From Palsa-504 sp963839095 (lineage in GTDB: Bacteria > Actinomycetota > Actinomycetes > Streptosporangiales > Streptosporangiaceae), in NCBI GenBank assembly GCA_963839095.1, contig CAWIUF010000068.1:248001-312000 (forward strand): 64,000 bases of DNA. Direction: 5' to 3'. This document shows positions 24,740 to 33,009 of the stretch, piece by piece. The notes under the pieces are model-generated. The model saw nothing but the letters and a program-made list of their open reading frames with translations. It did no database searches and was not told the origin of the DNA. The position numbers and the translations under genes were made by a program. Within the stretch, counting starts at the first letter, position 1. Every line of letters starts with the position of its first letter.

Positions 24740-26549
24740 GTGCGCGAATTCAGCCTGCCCGCCCTGGCGGAGATCCCGGCGACCGCGAACCTCGCCGGCA
24801 CCGTGTTCCGCCGCGCCGCCGAGCAGCCGCAGGCGGTGGTGCTGCGCCGCCCGGGCGCCGCGGGTTTCTCGGCCGACTGGACGGGCGTGACCGCCAGCCA
24901 GTTCCGGGACGAGGTCGTGGCGCTGGCCAAGGGCCTGGTCGCGGCCGGTATCGAGGTCGGGGACCGGGTGGCGCTGATGTCGCGGCACCCGGTACGAGTG
25001 GACGCTGATCGACTACGCCATCTGGACCGCGGGCGCGGCGACCGTACCGGTCTACGAGACCTCCTCCGCCGAGCAGATCGAATGGATCCTGTCCGACTCG
25101 GGCGCGACGGCCTGCTTCGCCGAGACGGCCGCCTTCGAGGACATGATCACCGGCCTGCGGGACCGGCTGCCCGGGCTGTCCCAGGTATGGCGGATCGATG
25201 CCGGCCTGGATGCGCTGCGCGCGGCGGGCGCGGACATCGGCGACGAGGTCATCGCGGAGCGATCGGCCGCGGCCAAGGCGTCCGACCTCGCCACGGTCAT
25301 CTACACCTCCGGCACCACCGGGCGCCCCAAGGGCTGCGAGCTGACCCACGCGAACATGCTCGCCGACGTGCGCAACGCGTTCCACGGGCCGCTCGCGCAG
25401 ATCACCGAGATCCCGGACACCAGCACGCTGCTCTTCCTGCCGCTCGCGCACGTCTTCGCCCGGATCATCCAGGTCGGCTGTCTGGAGGGCGGGGTCGTCC
25501 TCGGGCACTGCGGGGACCTGAACGCGCTGCTGCCCGCGCTGGCCTCGTTCCGGCCCACGTTCATCCTGGCGGTGCCGCGGGTGTTCGAGAAGGTGTTCAA
25601 CGGCGCCGAGCAGAAGGCCGCCAGTGACGGCAAGGGAGCTATCTTCGGCCGGGCGGCCGGGGTGGCCATCGACTGGAGCCGGGCGCTGGACGCGCCGGGC
25701 CGGCCCTCGTTCAGCCTGCGGGCCCAGCACGCGCTGTTCGACCGGCTGGTTTACGGCAAGCTGCGGGCCGCGCTCGGCGGGCAGACGCAGTACGCGGTCT
25801 CCGGCGGCGCCGCGCTGAGCGAGCGCCTGTGCCACTTCTTCCGCGGCATCGGCGTCACCGTCCTGGAGGGGTACGGGCTGACCGAGACGACCGCCGCGAC
25901 AACCGTCAACCGGCCGGACCGGGTCAAGATAGGCACCGTCGGGCTGCCGCTGCCCGGGGTCTCGATCAGGATCGACGAGGACGGCGAGATCCTGATCAAG
26001 GGGGTCAACGTCTTCCCCGGCTACTGGCGCAACGAGGCCGCGACGAGCGAGGTCTTTACCGAGGACGGCTGGTTCCGTACCGGTGACATCGGTGAGCTCG
26101 ACGACGAGGGCTTCCTGAAGATCACCGGGCGGAAGAAGGAGATGATCGTCACGGCCGGCGGCAAGAATGTCGCGCCGGCCGTCCTGGAGGACCGGATCCG
26201 CAGCCACGCGCTGGTCAGCCAGGCCATGGTGGTGGGCGACGGACGGCCGTTCGTCGCGGCGCTGATCACGCTGGACGACGAGACGTTCGGACCGTGGAAG
26301 GAGAGGAACGGCAAGCCGGCCGACGCGACGGTCGCGTCGCTGCGCGACGATTCCGACCTCGTCGCGGCCGTGCAGGCCGCGATCGACGACGCCAACAAGG
26401 CGGTCTCGCGGGCGGAGTCCATCAGGAAGTTCAGGATCCTCGACAGTGACTTCACCCAGGAGGCCGGCCAGCTCAGCGTCAAGCTCGGGATCCGCCGGAG
26501 CGTGCTGCTCAAGGACTTCGCGACCGACATCGACGCTCTTTACTCATGA
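24740..26549 (+). CDS. Long-chain fatty-acid-CoA ligase, FadD15-like (frame-shifted)
   Basis: Activates a fatty acid via an acyl-adenylate to its CoA thioester. GTG 24740 follows GGAGG. The first 85 residues (FSLPALAEIPATANLAGTVF, ALAKGLVAAGIEVGDRVALM) are in one frame. The rest, with VIYTSGTTGRPKGCELTH, the linker motif EGYGLTETTAATTVN, DGWFRTGDIGELDDEGFL and KEMIVTAGGKNVAP, is in another. Removing one C near 24991 joins them into about 600 residues. M. tuberculosis fadD15 (Rv2187) lies next to pimB, as here. Short repeats of TTACTGCC precede the ribosome-binding site. Confidence 0.9.
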
Positions 26550-26561
26550 ATCCCCGTGCTG

Positions 26562-26687
26562 GTGCCTGGCTCATGAACCCCGTGCTCGCGAGCCCCTGTG
26601 TCGCGAGCCCGGTGTTCGTGAGCCTCGTACTCGTGAGCGCTGTCCTTGTGGGTGCTGCGCTGGCGGGCGCTGCGCTCGGGCCTGGCC
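26562..26687. repeat. Degenerate 15-bp tandem repeat downstream of fadD
   Basis: Roughly seven consecutive 15-bp units resembling CGTGTTCGTGAGCCT fill the space between the ligase stop and the next gene. Because 15 is a multiple of three, both strands are open and read as pentapeptide repeats, for example LASPC VASPV FVSLV on the plus strand. I do not consider either reading a real gene. Confidence 0.6.
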
Positions 26688-26942
26688 TCAGCCGACGAAC
26701 TGGCCGTTCGCCCGGCGGCCCGCGGCCGGCTCGTGCAGCAGCGCGCCCGAGGTCCTGAACAGGAACTCGGTGTAGTCAGCGGGAGCATTGTCCCGGCCGG
26801 CCAGGTAAGTGTCGGGAGCCATCCGCAGGACGGTCGACCTGCGCTGGGCGTAGTTGCATTCGGCGATGATGGCGGCGACCCGCTGGCCGAAACGGCCGAG
26901 CGCGGTCCGCGCCGGGACGGTGGCCCGCTGCGTCATCGTCAT
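26688..26942 (-). CDS. Small conserved hypothetical protein, 84 residues
   Basis: ATG 26942 (MTMTQRATVPAR) is preceded by AGGGGG and overlaps the stop of the gene upstream by 4 bp. The product is basic in the middle and ends RRANGQFVG. The sequence ECNYAQRRSTVLRMAPDTYL contains a Cys and aromatic residues conserved in similar short proteins I recall from actinomycetes. No membrane helix or known domain is visible. It appears translationally coupled to the preceding small basic protein. Confidence 0.6.
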   Translation of the reverse strand: MTMTQRATVPARTALGRFGQRVAAIIAECNYAQRRSTVLRMAPDTYLAGRDNAPADYTEFLFRTSGALLHEPAAGRRANGQFVG

Positions 26943-27097
26943 GCCCCCTGCGTCAGCCGGTGGCTGCGCCGGGCCGCGCGGGCACCCGCCTTGCGGACTG
27001 CGTGCCGCACCGCGCCGGCCCGCCGGGCCGCCGTCGCCTGCTGCCGTGATTCCCTGATGTGATCCGAGACCAGGCTCTGGGCCATGTTCAGGTTCAT
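26939..27097 (-). CDS. Small basic protein, 52 residues
   Basis: ATG 27097 follows GAGGAGGAACG, an excellent ribosome-binding site. The product begins MNLNMAQSLVSDHIRESRQQ and becomes very rich in Arg and Ala, ending RRSHRLTQGA. Short proteins of this form (an amphipathic N-terminus and a basic helix) occur in many actinomycetes without known function. The stop overlaps the start of the following 84-residue gene (ATGA). Confidence 0.6.
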   Translation of the reverse strand: MNLNMAQSLVSDHIRESRQQATAARRAGAVRHAVRKAGARAARRSHRLTQGA

Positions 27098-27241
27098 CGT
27101 TCCTCCTCGATGCGTTTCCCCGTTCACCATCGAGTCTTCCGCTAAGGCCCCCCGGGCCGCATCGGAGGAAAGCCCTATCTCGCCTGCTCAGATGGGCCTT
27201 AGGCATGCCTAGGACGGGCTAAGGCGGCCGGCGGCGAGGCC

Positions 27242-28363
27242 TTAGCCGGCCAAGATCGCGGACAGGCGGGCGGCGGAGTGTTCCTCACGCCACTCCCGGT
27301 CCACCCACGCCTGCCCCTTCTCCCCCATGACCCTGGCCTTCGCGGGGTCGGTGAGCAGTTCGGTGACGCGGGCCGCGACACCCGGTGCGTCACGGACCAC
27401 GTAGCCGGTCTCGCCGTCGAGGATGGCATCCGGCGCCCCGCCCGAGTCGCCGCCGATCACCGGCAGTCCGGTGGCCGACGCCTCGAGGTAGACGATGCCG
27501 AGGCCCTCGACGTCCAGGCCGGCCCGGCGGGTGCGGCAGGGCATGGCGAACACGTCGGCCGCGTCGTAGTAGCTGGGCAAGTCGGCCCAGGGCACCGGGC
27601 CGGTGAAGATGATGTCGTCGCCGACCTTGCTTCGCTCGGCCAGGCGCCTCAGCGTGGGCGCATAGGGGCCATCACCCACGAGCAGCAGAATCGCGTCGCT
27701 GACCTGTGCCTTGACCTGCGGCCAGGCCATGATCAGGGTGTCCTGGCCCTTGCGCGGGACCATCCGGGAGACGCAGGCCACCACCGGCCGCCGGCCGAGC
27801 CCGAGCCGTTCCCTGACCGCGGCGCCGCCCGCCCCGGGACGGAAGAACGTCGTGTCCACGCCCGGCGCCAGCCGGGCCATCCGGCGCTGTGCCGACGGGG
27901 ACAGCGCGCGGGCCAGCCGGACCCGGAAGTACTCGCCGAGGTAGGTGACCACGTCGACCTCGTCACCGATGCGGTGCAGCAGGCCGCGGGCGCCCGGGAG
28001 CGCGGCCCAGCCCGCCTCGTGGCCGTGGGTCAGCGCGACGGCCCTGGTCACGCCCGCCTTGCGCAGCGCCGGGGTGATGAGGCCGAGCGGCGCCGCCGCG
28101 CCGAACAGCACGGTGTCGCAGTCGTGCTCGCGGGCGATGGCCACGGCCCGGCGAGATACCGAGGGCACCGGCAGCATCAGCGAACCCGGGTGCCTCACCA
28201 CCGGAAACGGCTGCTTCGCGTCGAACTCGGCCGCGCCTTCCCAGGCGGGCGCGTAGACGGTCACCGTACCGGCGGGCAGCCGGGTGGCCAGTGCGTGCAC
28301 GAACGACTGGATGCCGCCACGGCGGGGCGGGAAGTCGTTGGTGACGATCAACGTGCGGGGCAC
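27242..28363 (-). CDS. pimB: Phosphatidylinositol mannoside mannosyltransferase, PimB-type
   Basis: A GT4 glycosyltransferase of 373 residues that matches PimB' (Rv2188c), which adds the second mannose from GDP-mannose to phosphatidylinositol monomannoside at the inner membrane face. Visible motifs are TNDFPPRRGGIQSFV, THGHEAGWAALPG, CVSRMVPRKGQDTLI and the donor-site region EGLGIVYLEASATGLPVIGG with the E-x7-E pattern. The gene is complete. Its position after the fadD15-like gene and before an NlpC/P60 gene is the same as in M. tuberculosis, which supports the specific assignment. Confidence 0.88.
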   Translation of the reverse strand: MPRTLIVTNDFPPRRGGIQSFVHALATRLPAGTVTVYAPAWEGAAEFDAKQPFPVVRHPGSLMLPVPSVSRRAVAIAREHDCDTVLFGAAAPLGLITPALRKAGVTRAVALTHGHEAGWAALPGARGLLHRIGDEVDVVTYLGEYFRVRLARALSPSAQRRMARLAPGVDTTFFRPGAGGAAVRERLGLGRRPVVACVSRMVPRKGQDTLIMAWPQVKAQVSDAILLLVGDGPYAPTLRRLAERSKVGDDIIFTGPVPWADLPSYYDAADVFAMPCRTRRAGLDVEGLGIVYLEASATGLPVIGGDSGGAPDAILDGETGYVVRDAPGVAARVTELLTDPAKARVMGEKGQAWVDREWREEHSAARLSAILAG

Positions 28364-28475
28364 CGGACGAGTGTATAAGGCGGCGCGTTCGGCCTTCTTC
28401 TTCTCGTGCTCGCCGTAGAGCAGCGTCCAGCCGGACAGGGCGATGACCTGGCGCGGGTGTTTACGGGCGCGGGTC

Positions 28476-29531
28476 TTACGGGCGAAGGGCCCCGTCGAGG
28501 TTGTCGGCGTACCACGGCGTGCTCATCGGGATCTTCTGCACGTTCATCCCGGTTTGCGGCGCGTCGATGATGTAGCCGCCGCCGACGTAAATGGCCACGT
28601 GCCCCTCGCCGTTGTAGATCAGCAGGTCACCCGGCTCGAGGGAAGCCAGGGGCACGTGCGGCAGCGCGGCCCACTGCGAGTAGCTGTCCCGCGGTATCTG
28701 CACGCCGGCCGCCGCCCAGGCGGACATGGCCAGGCCGGAGCAGTCGAAGCCCAGCTGGCACGGCCCGGTGCCGCCGTAGACGTACGGGCAGCCGAGCTGG
28801 GCGTAGGCGAACGCGACCGCCTTCCCGGCCTGGGAGTCGGTCGGCCCGTCGTACTGCTGGGGGGCGGAGCTGCCGTTGGCGCCGATCGTGTGGTTGGTGA
28901 CCTGCTGCTGCTGCGGGACCGTCAGGCGGGCCAGCGTGGCCTTCTGGTCGTCGATGAGCTTGGCGAGGGAGGTCTTGTGGCTGGCGAGCTGGGTCTTGAG
29001 GCCGGCGATCCCCGATTCGGTGCGCTGCACCTGCTGCTCGACCCCGGACAGCTGGCTGGCGTCGCCGAGCAGCTGCTGCGTCATCGCGGTCCGGTTCCCG
29101 GAGAGCTCCATCAGCAGCGACGCCTGCTGCAGCAGGGTGGACGGGTCGCCCGAGGTGAGAACGCCCGCCATCGAGGTGGCCCCGGTATCTTCAAACGCCG
29201 CGGCGGCGGTCTGCGCCACGTTGGCCTGAGCCGACTGGAACTGCGCCTGGGCGTGCTTCAGGTGCGTGCGAACCTGGGACAGCTTCGACTTCGCGGCGGA
29301 AAGCTGCTGGCTGGCCTGGTCATACTGCTCGGTGACCTTATTGAACTGCGTCGTGAGCTGGTTGATCTTGGCCTCGACCTGCTGGACGGTCGGCTGCGGG
29401 GCGGCATCGGCGCCGGTACCCGAGGCGACGACCACGAGCCCGCCGATAGAGAGCAGCCCGGCCGCGAGCGCGACGCTACGGCGAACCCGAGACAGGCTGC
29501 CCGTCAGCCGCGTACTCACGCTACCTATCAC
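28476..29531 (-). CDS. Secreted NlpC/P60 peptidoglycan hydrolase
   Basis: Cleaves peptide cross-links of peptidoglycan outside the cell. GTG 29531 follows GGGAGC. A signal peptide (VALAAGLLSIGGLVVVASG) is followed by about 180 residues of coiled coil (VEAKINQLTTQFNKVTEQYD to QVQRTESGIAGLKTQ), typical of RipC-type hydrolases. The C-terminal catalytic domain has FDCSGLAMSAWAAAG with the nucleophile Cys, GHVAIYVGGGYIIDAP with the His, and a third polar residue in that block. It corresponds by position to Rv2190c. The coiled coil may contact an FtsEX-like activator, by analogy. Confidence 0.92.
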   Translation of the reverse strand: MIGSVSTRLTGSLSRVRRSVALAAGLLSIGGLVVVASGTGADAAPQPTVQQVEAKINQLTTQFNKVTEQYDQASQQLSAAKSKLSQVRTHLKHAQAQFQSAQANVAQTAAAAFEDTGATSMAGVLTSGDPSTLLQQASLLMELSGNRTAMTQQLLGDASQLSGVEQQVQRTESGIAGLKTQLASHKTSLAKLIDDQKATLARLTVPQQQQVTNHTIGANGSSAPQQYDGPTDSQAGKAVAFAYAQLGCPYVYGGTGPCQLGFDCSGLAMSAWAAAGVQIPRDSYSQWAALPHVPLASLEPGDLLIYNGEGHVAIYVGGGYIIDAPQTGMNVQKIPMSTPWYADNLDGALRP

Positions 29532-29711
29532 GCTCCCAAATCATCCCGCTCGCCCGGGCGTTTGCCCTGGTTTTCGGCGGCGGTCACCGCCCGGCGACTC
29601 CTGGGTCAGCGTAGTGAAGGGAATAGGGGCGATTCAACCGATTCCCCTAATTCCGGCTACGTCGTTACGCTGCCTTAACTCACTCTCGCGAACGAGTCCG
29701 TAACGGTAGCA

Positions 29712-29987
29712 TCACGATGCTTTGGTTTCCGGGAAGACACGCTGAGCCCAGGCTCGCGCTCCGGGTAGGACGGCCGGGCCCGATTGCGAAGGCCCAGGCA
29801 GCGAGAGCCGGAGCGGGGACACCAGGCCGGCCGCCGCGAGGACCGTGAGCGCCTTCGCCTCCGCCTCGGTGAGGTGACCGGGGGCCACCGCGGAGAAGCC
29901 CGCCGCGTTTCGCGGCTGAAGCATGGTAATAACGCAATCCTGACAGCCGGCGCCGCGCATCTCGCAACGTTCGCAGTCGATTTCCAT
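29712..29987 (-). CDS. Small Cys-rich conserved protein
   Basis: A 91-residue protein starting MEIDCERCEMRGAGCQDCVI, with four cysteines in two CxxC-like pairs that probably bind zinc or an iron-sulfur cluster. The rest (LTEAEAKALTVLAAAGLVSPLRL) resembles a short winged-helix or helical segment. Similar proteins sit beside NlpC/P60 genes in other actinomycetes. The gene is intact and 180 bp upstream of the hydrolase on the same strand. Function unknown; the DNA-binding idea is only a guess. Confidence 0.7.
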   Translation of the reverse strand: MEIDCERCEMRGAGCQDCVITMLQPRNAAGFSAVAPGHLTEAEAKALTVLAAAGLVSPLRLSLPGPSQSGPAVLPGARAWAQRVFPETKAS

Positions 29988-30599
29988 GACACCTCCTATG
30001 CATTGCGTGAATGGACGGACACAACGTACTGAGCCCCTCTGACATTTCGGCGGCCGCGCGTGTCGCGGGCCGGGCGAGGGCGAGTGTCGCGGAACGGGCG
30101 AGGCGCAACTGCCGCGGGCGGCGGCATGGCGACTGCGACGCCCGGGACGCGGGACCGCTGGCCCGACCGGATACGCGGCGGCGAGTTAACCACGGTTCGG
30201 ATCCGGGTGTGCGGACGACGGGTATTCGTCGGCACACTGGATGGCGGGTACACGACGCTCACCAGCAACGCGACGAATAGAACCGGCGTCGGAAGAAGTT
30301 CCGAGGCTGCGAGGGCAGCGCAGCGGACGCTCGGGCAGTGCCAGGCACCGGCGCGGAGCGGGCACACGGGGCGGGAGCGGGGAGACGGGGCGGAAGCGGC
30401 TCAAGGGGGCAGAGGGGCGAGGGCGGCGTGGCGGTGGAGGAATGTCAGTGGGCGGCTTTACTTTAGGGAGCGTGATCGATCCGGGCGCGGCGACGCGGGC
30501 ACCATGCGGGTGCGAGGACGCGGCGTCCGCCTGGGAGGAACGTGAGCCGGACGGCACGGGCCGGGGAGGGGCTGACCCGGCTGAAGCTGGTCGGGCCGG
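29988..30599. other. Intergenic, G-rich low-complexity region
   Basis: I find no recognisable gene here. Several overlapping frames are open only because of base composition. From about 30340 to 30470 the plus strand is strongly G- and purine-rich, with runs of GGGG every 5-15 bases (for example GGGGCGGGAGCGGGGAGACG). A reading from ATG 30126 gives VRIRVCGRRVFVGTLDGGYT before becoming low complexity; it could be a small gene, but support is weak. Confidence 0.5.
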
Positions 30600-31454
30600 A
30601 TGAGTCGGGGCGCCGGCGGGGGTGAGCTGGACGGGCCGTGGGGAGGCCGGAGGCGGGAGCGGAAGCTTCAGGGCTGGGGCGGGCCGGATCTGCGCGGGGA
30701 CGCGGTCCCGGGGAGCCTGGGCGCGACCGAGCTGAGCCAGGTGGAGTTTGCCGTGGTGGACCTGGAGACCACGGGGTGGTCGCCGGAGGTGGCGGCGATT
30801 ACCGAGATCGCGGCGGTGCGGGTCACGGGGGCCGGCGCGGTGGGCTGGCGCTCGCGGCGCAGGGAAGGCTCGGCGCGGGGTGATGACCCGGTGCGGCAGG
30901 GCGGGGCAGGACGGGACGGAGCGCAGCGGGACGGGGCACCGCAGGACAGGGCGCGGCGGAGTGGGGGGCGGCGGAGGGAGTTTGTGCGGCTGGGGGAATT
31001 TGCCTCGCTGGTTAATACGGGGGTGGCGGTTCCGCCGGGGATCGCGGAGCTGACCGGGATCACCGACCCGATGCTGGCCGCGGCCCCGGGGCTGGGGGCG
31101 GTGCTGCCCCGGCTGCTCGAGTTCAGCCGGGGGTGCGTGCTGGTCGCGCACAACGCGCCGTTCGACCTGCGGTTCCTGGTGGCCGGGTGCGGCGACTGCG
31201 GGCTGGCGTGGCCCGGGTTCACCGTCCTGGACACCGTCATGCTGGCCCGGCGGGTGATGGACCCGGACGAGGTGGCGGACTGCAAGCTGGGCACGCTGGC
31301 CGGCTTCTTCGGCGCGCGGACGGCGCCGAGCCACCGCGCGCTGGCCGACGCGCGGGCCACCGCGGACGTGCTCAGCTGGCTCATCCGGCGGCTGGAACAC
31401 CGCGGCATCCGCACCATGCAGCAGCTCAGCGCGTGGCCGGACGTAGTAGCGTAA
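30600..31454 (+). CDS. DEDDh 3'-5' exonuclease (DNA polymerase III epsilon-like)
   Basis: A 284-residue exonuclease of the DnaQ type. ExoI AVVDLETTGWSPEVAAITEI supplies Asp and Glu, ExoII VLVAHNAPFDLRFLV supplies the second Asp, and ExoIII HRALADARATADVL supplies His and Asp. It resembles Rv2191, at the same place beside trpD. Two odd parts are seen: an unconserved Gly/Arg-rich N-terminus of about 48 residues, and an insertion of about 45 residues between ExoI and EFASLVNTGV with pentapeptide-like repeats RDGAQ RDGAP QDRAR. The true start may be downstream of 30600. Confidence 0.82.
   Translation: MSRGAGGGELDGPWGGRRRERKLQGWGGPDLRGDAVPGSLGATELSQVEFAVVDLETTGWSPEVAAITEIAAVRVTGAGAVGWRSRRREGSARGDDPVRQGGAGRDGAQRDGAPQDRARRSGGRRREFVRLGEFASLVNTGVAVPPGIAELTGITDPMLAAAPGLGAVLPRLLEFSRGCVLVAHNAPFDLRFLVAGCGDCGLAWPGFTVLDTVMLARRVMDPDEVADCKLGTLAGFFGARTAPSHRALADARATADVLSWLIRRLEHRGIRTMQQLSAWPDVVA
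30895..30985 (+). repeat. 15-bp-period G-rich insertion in the exonuclease gene
   Basis: Units such as GGACGGAGCGCAGCG, GGACGGGGCACCGCA and GGACAGGGCGCGGCG follow each other at 15-bp spacing within the coding region, reading as RDGAQ, RDGAP and QDRAR. They interrupt the conserved exonuclease fold between ExoI and the next conserved block. Confidence 0.6.
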
Positions 31455-31513
31455 GCGCCAGCCCGGGCCGTCAGCCCGGCGGGCCGTAACCGAGACAGGC
31501 TGGGAGGCATCCG

Positions 31514-31807
31514 GTGGTCACCGCGATCGTTCTGGTGAGGGCAGAGATCCAGCGCATTCCTGAGGTCGCCGAGCTGATCGCCCAGATTCCCGAGGTGAGC
31601 GAGGTCTACTCGGTCACCGGGGAGTTCGACATGGTGGCGATGGTCCGGGTCCGCTCACACGAGGAGCTCGCCGACGTCATCCCGGGCGGGCTGAACAAGG
31701 TCCCGGGCGTCACGCACACCGAGACCCACATCGCGTTCCGCACCTACAGCCGGCACGACCTGGACGCCGCCTTCTCCCTGGGGCTGGCCGAAGGCGCCGA
31801 AGTCTGA
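31514..31807 (+). CDS. Stand-alone Lrp/AsnC ligand-binding (RAM) domain protein
   Basis: A 97-residue protein from GTG 31514 consisting only of the RAM domain of Lrp/AsnC regulators: LVRAEIQRIPEVAELIAQIP, EVSEVYSVTGEFDMVAMVRV and GVTHTETHIAFRTY. It has no helix-turn-helix, so it cannot bind DNA alone. It may bind an amino acid as an oligomer or join another Lrp-type partner. It is convergent with trpD, 20 bp from its stop, an arrangement I recall in other actinomycetes. A link to tryptophan sensing is possible but unproven. Confidence 0.85.
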   Translation: MVTAIVLVRAEIQRIPEVAELIAQIPEVSEVYSVTGEFDMVAMVRVRSHEELADVIPGGLNKVPGVTHTETHIAFRTYSRHDLDAAFSLGLAEGAEV

Positions 31808-31827
31808 GCCCCCCCGCAGGTCAGGCC

Positions 31828-32901
31828 CTAGCGGATTAACCGGTTCGGCAGCGCGGGCGCCAGCCGGCGGCTGACCTCGACCCAGCGGTCGAGCAGCGCG
31901 CTGGCGGCGCCGGAGTCGACCGCCTCGGCGGCGCGGGCGTACCCGTCGGCCAGCGCGGGGACGACCGCGGCGGGGCCGGCCACGCCGGCCGTCGCGGCCA
32001 GCGCGGCGGCCGCGTTCAGCAGCACGATGTCGCGGACCGGGCCCGGCTGCCCGGCGAGTACCGCGCGGACTACCTCGGCGTTCCGGGCGGCGTCACCGCC
32101 CCGCAGGTCGGCCACGGTGGCCGGCGGCAGGCCGAGCGAGGACGGGTGGAATTCGGTCCGGGCCACCTCGCCGTCGTGGACGACCCACAGCGTGGACGGT
32201 CCGGTGGTGGTCAGCTCGTCGAGGCCGTCCTCGCCCCGGAACACCAGGGCCGAGCAGCCGCGCCCGGCCAGCACGCCGGCGATGATCTCGCCCATCCTGG
32301 GGTCGAACACGCCGACCGCCTGGGCCGTGGGGCGGGCCGGGTTGGCCACCGGGCCGAGGAAGTTGAACACGGTGGGCACGCCGAGCTCGCTGCGGGTCGG
32401 GCCGGCGTACCGCAGCGCCGGGTGGTACAGCGGCGCGAACAGGAAGGCCACGCCGATCTCGGCCGCCAACTCGGCGCTCGCGGCCGGCGGCAGGTTGATC
32501 GCCACGCCGAGGGCCTCGAGCACGTCGGCCGCCCCGCACGCGGACGAGGCCGCCCGGTTGCCGTGCTTGATCATCCGGGCGCCGGCGGCGGCCGCCACGA
32601 TCGTGCCCATCGTGGAGATGTTGACCGTGTGCGCCTGATCCCCGCCGGTGCCCACCAGGTCGGTCAGCTGGCCGGGCACGATGATCGGGGTGGCGTGCGC
32701 GAGCATCGACCGGGCCAGCCCGGTCATCTCCGCCACCGACGTGCCCTTGATCCGCAGCGCGACCCCGAAGCCCGCGATCTGGGACGGCGTCGCGGCGCCC
32801 TCCATGATCTCGTTCATGGCCCACTCGCTCTCGTCGGCGGTGAGCGAGTCACCGCGGATGAGCGCGGCCAACAGCGCGGGCCAGGTGGTTCGGGCATCCA
32901 T
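31828..32901 (-). CDS. trpD: Anthranilate phosphoribosyltransferase
   Basis: Transfers phosphoribosyl from PRPP to anthranilate, the second step of tryptophan synthesis. The 357 residues are complete and include the PRPP loop DLVGTGGDQAHTVNIST, KHGNRAASSACGAADVLEALG, the FAPLYHPALRYAGPTRSELG block and TVFNFLGPVANP. No other trp gene is near, as in M. tuberculosis where Rv2192c is also isolated next to ctaE. I looked for a Trp-rich leader peptide in the 108 bp before it and found none. Confidence 0.95.
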   Translation of the reverse strand: MDARTTWPALLAALIRGDSLTADESEWAMNEIMEGAATPSQIAGFGVALRIKGTSVAEMTGLARSMLAHATPIIVPGQLTDLVGTGGDQAHTVNISTMGTIVAAAAGARMIKHGNRAASSACGAADVLEALGVAINLPPAASAELAAEIGVAFLFAPLYHPALRYAGPTRSELGVPTVFNFLGPVANPARPTAQAVGVFDPRMGEIIAGVLAGRGCSALVFRGEDGLDELTTTGPSTLWVVHDGEVARTEFHPSSLGLPPATVADLRGGDAARNAEVVRAVLAGQPGPVRDIVLLNAAAALAATAGVAGPAAVVPALADGYARAAEAVDSGAASALLDRWVEVSRRLAPALPNRLIR

Positions 32902-32968
32902 GGCAGGCCTCCAACGGGAGGAAGGTGAACCCCGGCGGTCCGGGGACGGAAGGAGAGCGGGAGGAGGA

Positions 32969-32994
32969 AACGGGGCGGGAAAACCAGCCCCGTT
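32969..32994 (-). terminator. Hairpin downstream of the receiver-like gene
   Basis: AACGGGG and CCCCGTT form a perfect 7-bp stem around a 12-base loop between the receiver-like gene and trpD. On the minus strand it is followed by TTCCTCC. It could limit read-through into trpD. Confidence 0.5.
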
Positions 32995-33009
32995 CGGGAG
33001 AAAAGGACC

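Noticed and set aside
29532..29711. Possible cyclic-di-AMP (ydaO-type) riboswitch before the NlpC/P60 gene
   Set aside because: These riboswitches often precede cell-wall hydrolase genes in actinomycetes, and a hairpin is present. I could not find the conserved ydaO core segments in order, so there is no support beyond position.
30186..31400. A 404-codon Pro/Arg-rich minus-strand open frame
   Set aside because: It is antisense to the exonuclease and the G-rich region, with composition expected from a GC-rich shadow frame and no domain.
32902..33009. Tryptophan leader peptide before trpD
   Set aside because: No ATG or GTG frame with Trp codons occurs in this gap on the minus strand, and the two small hairpins have no T tract.
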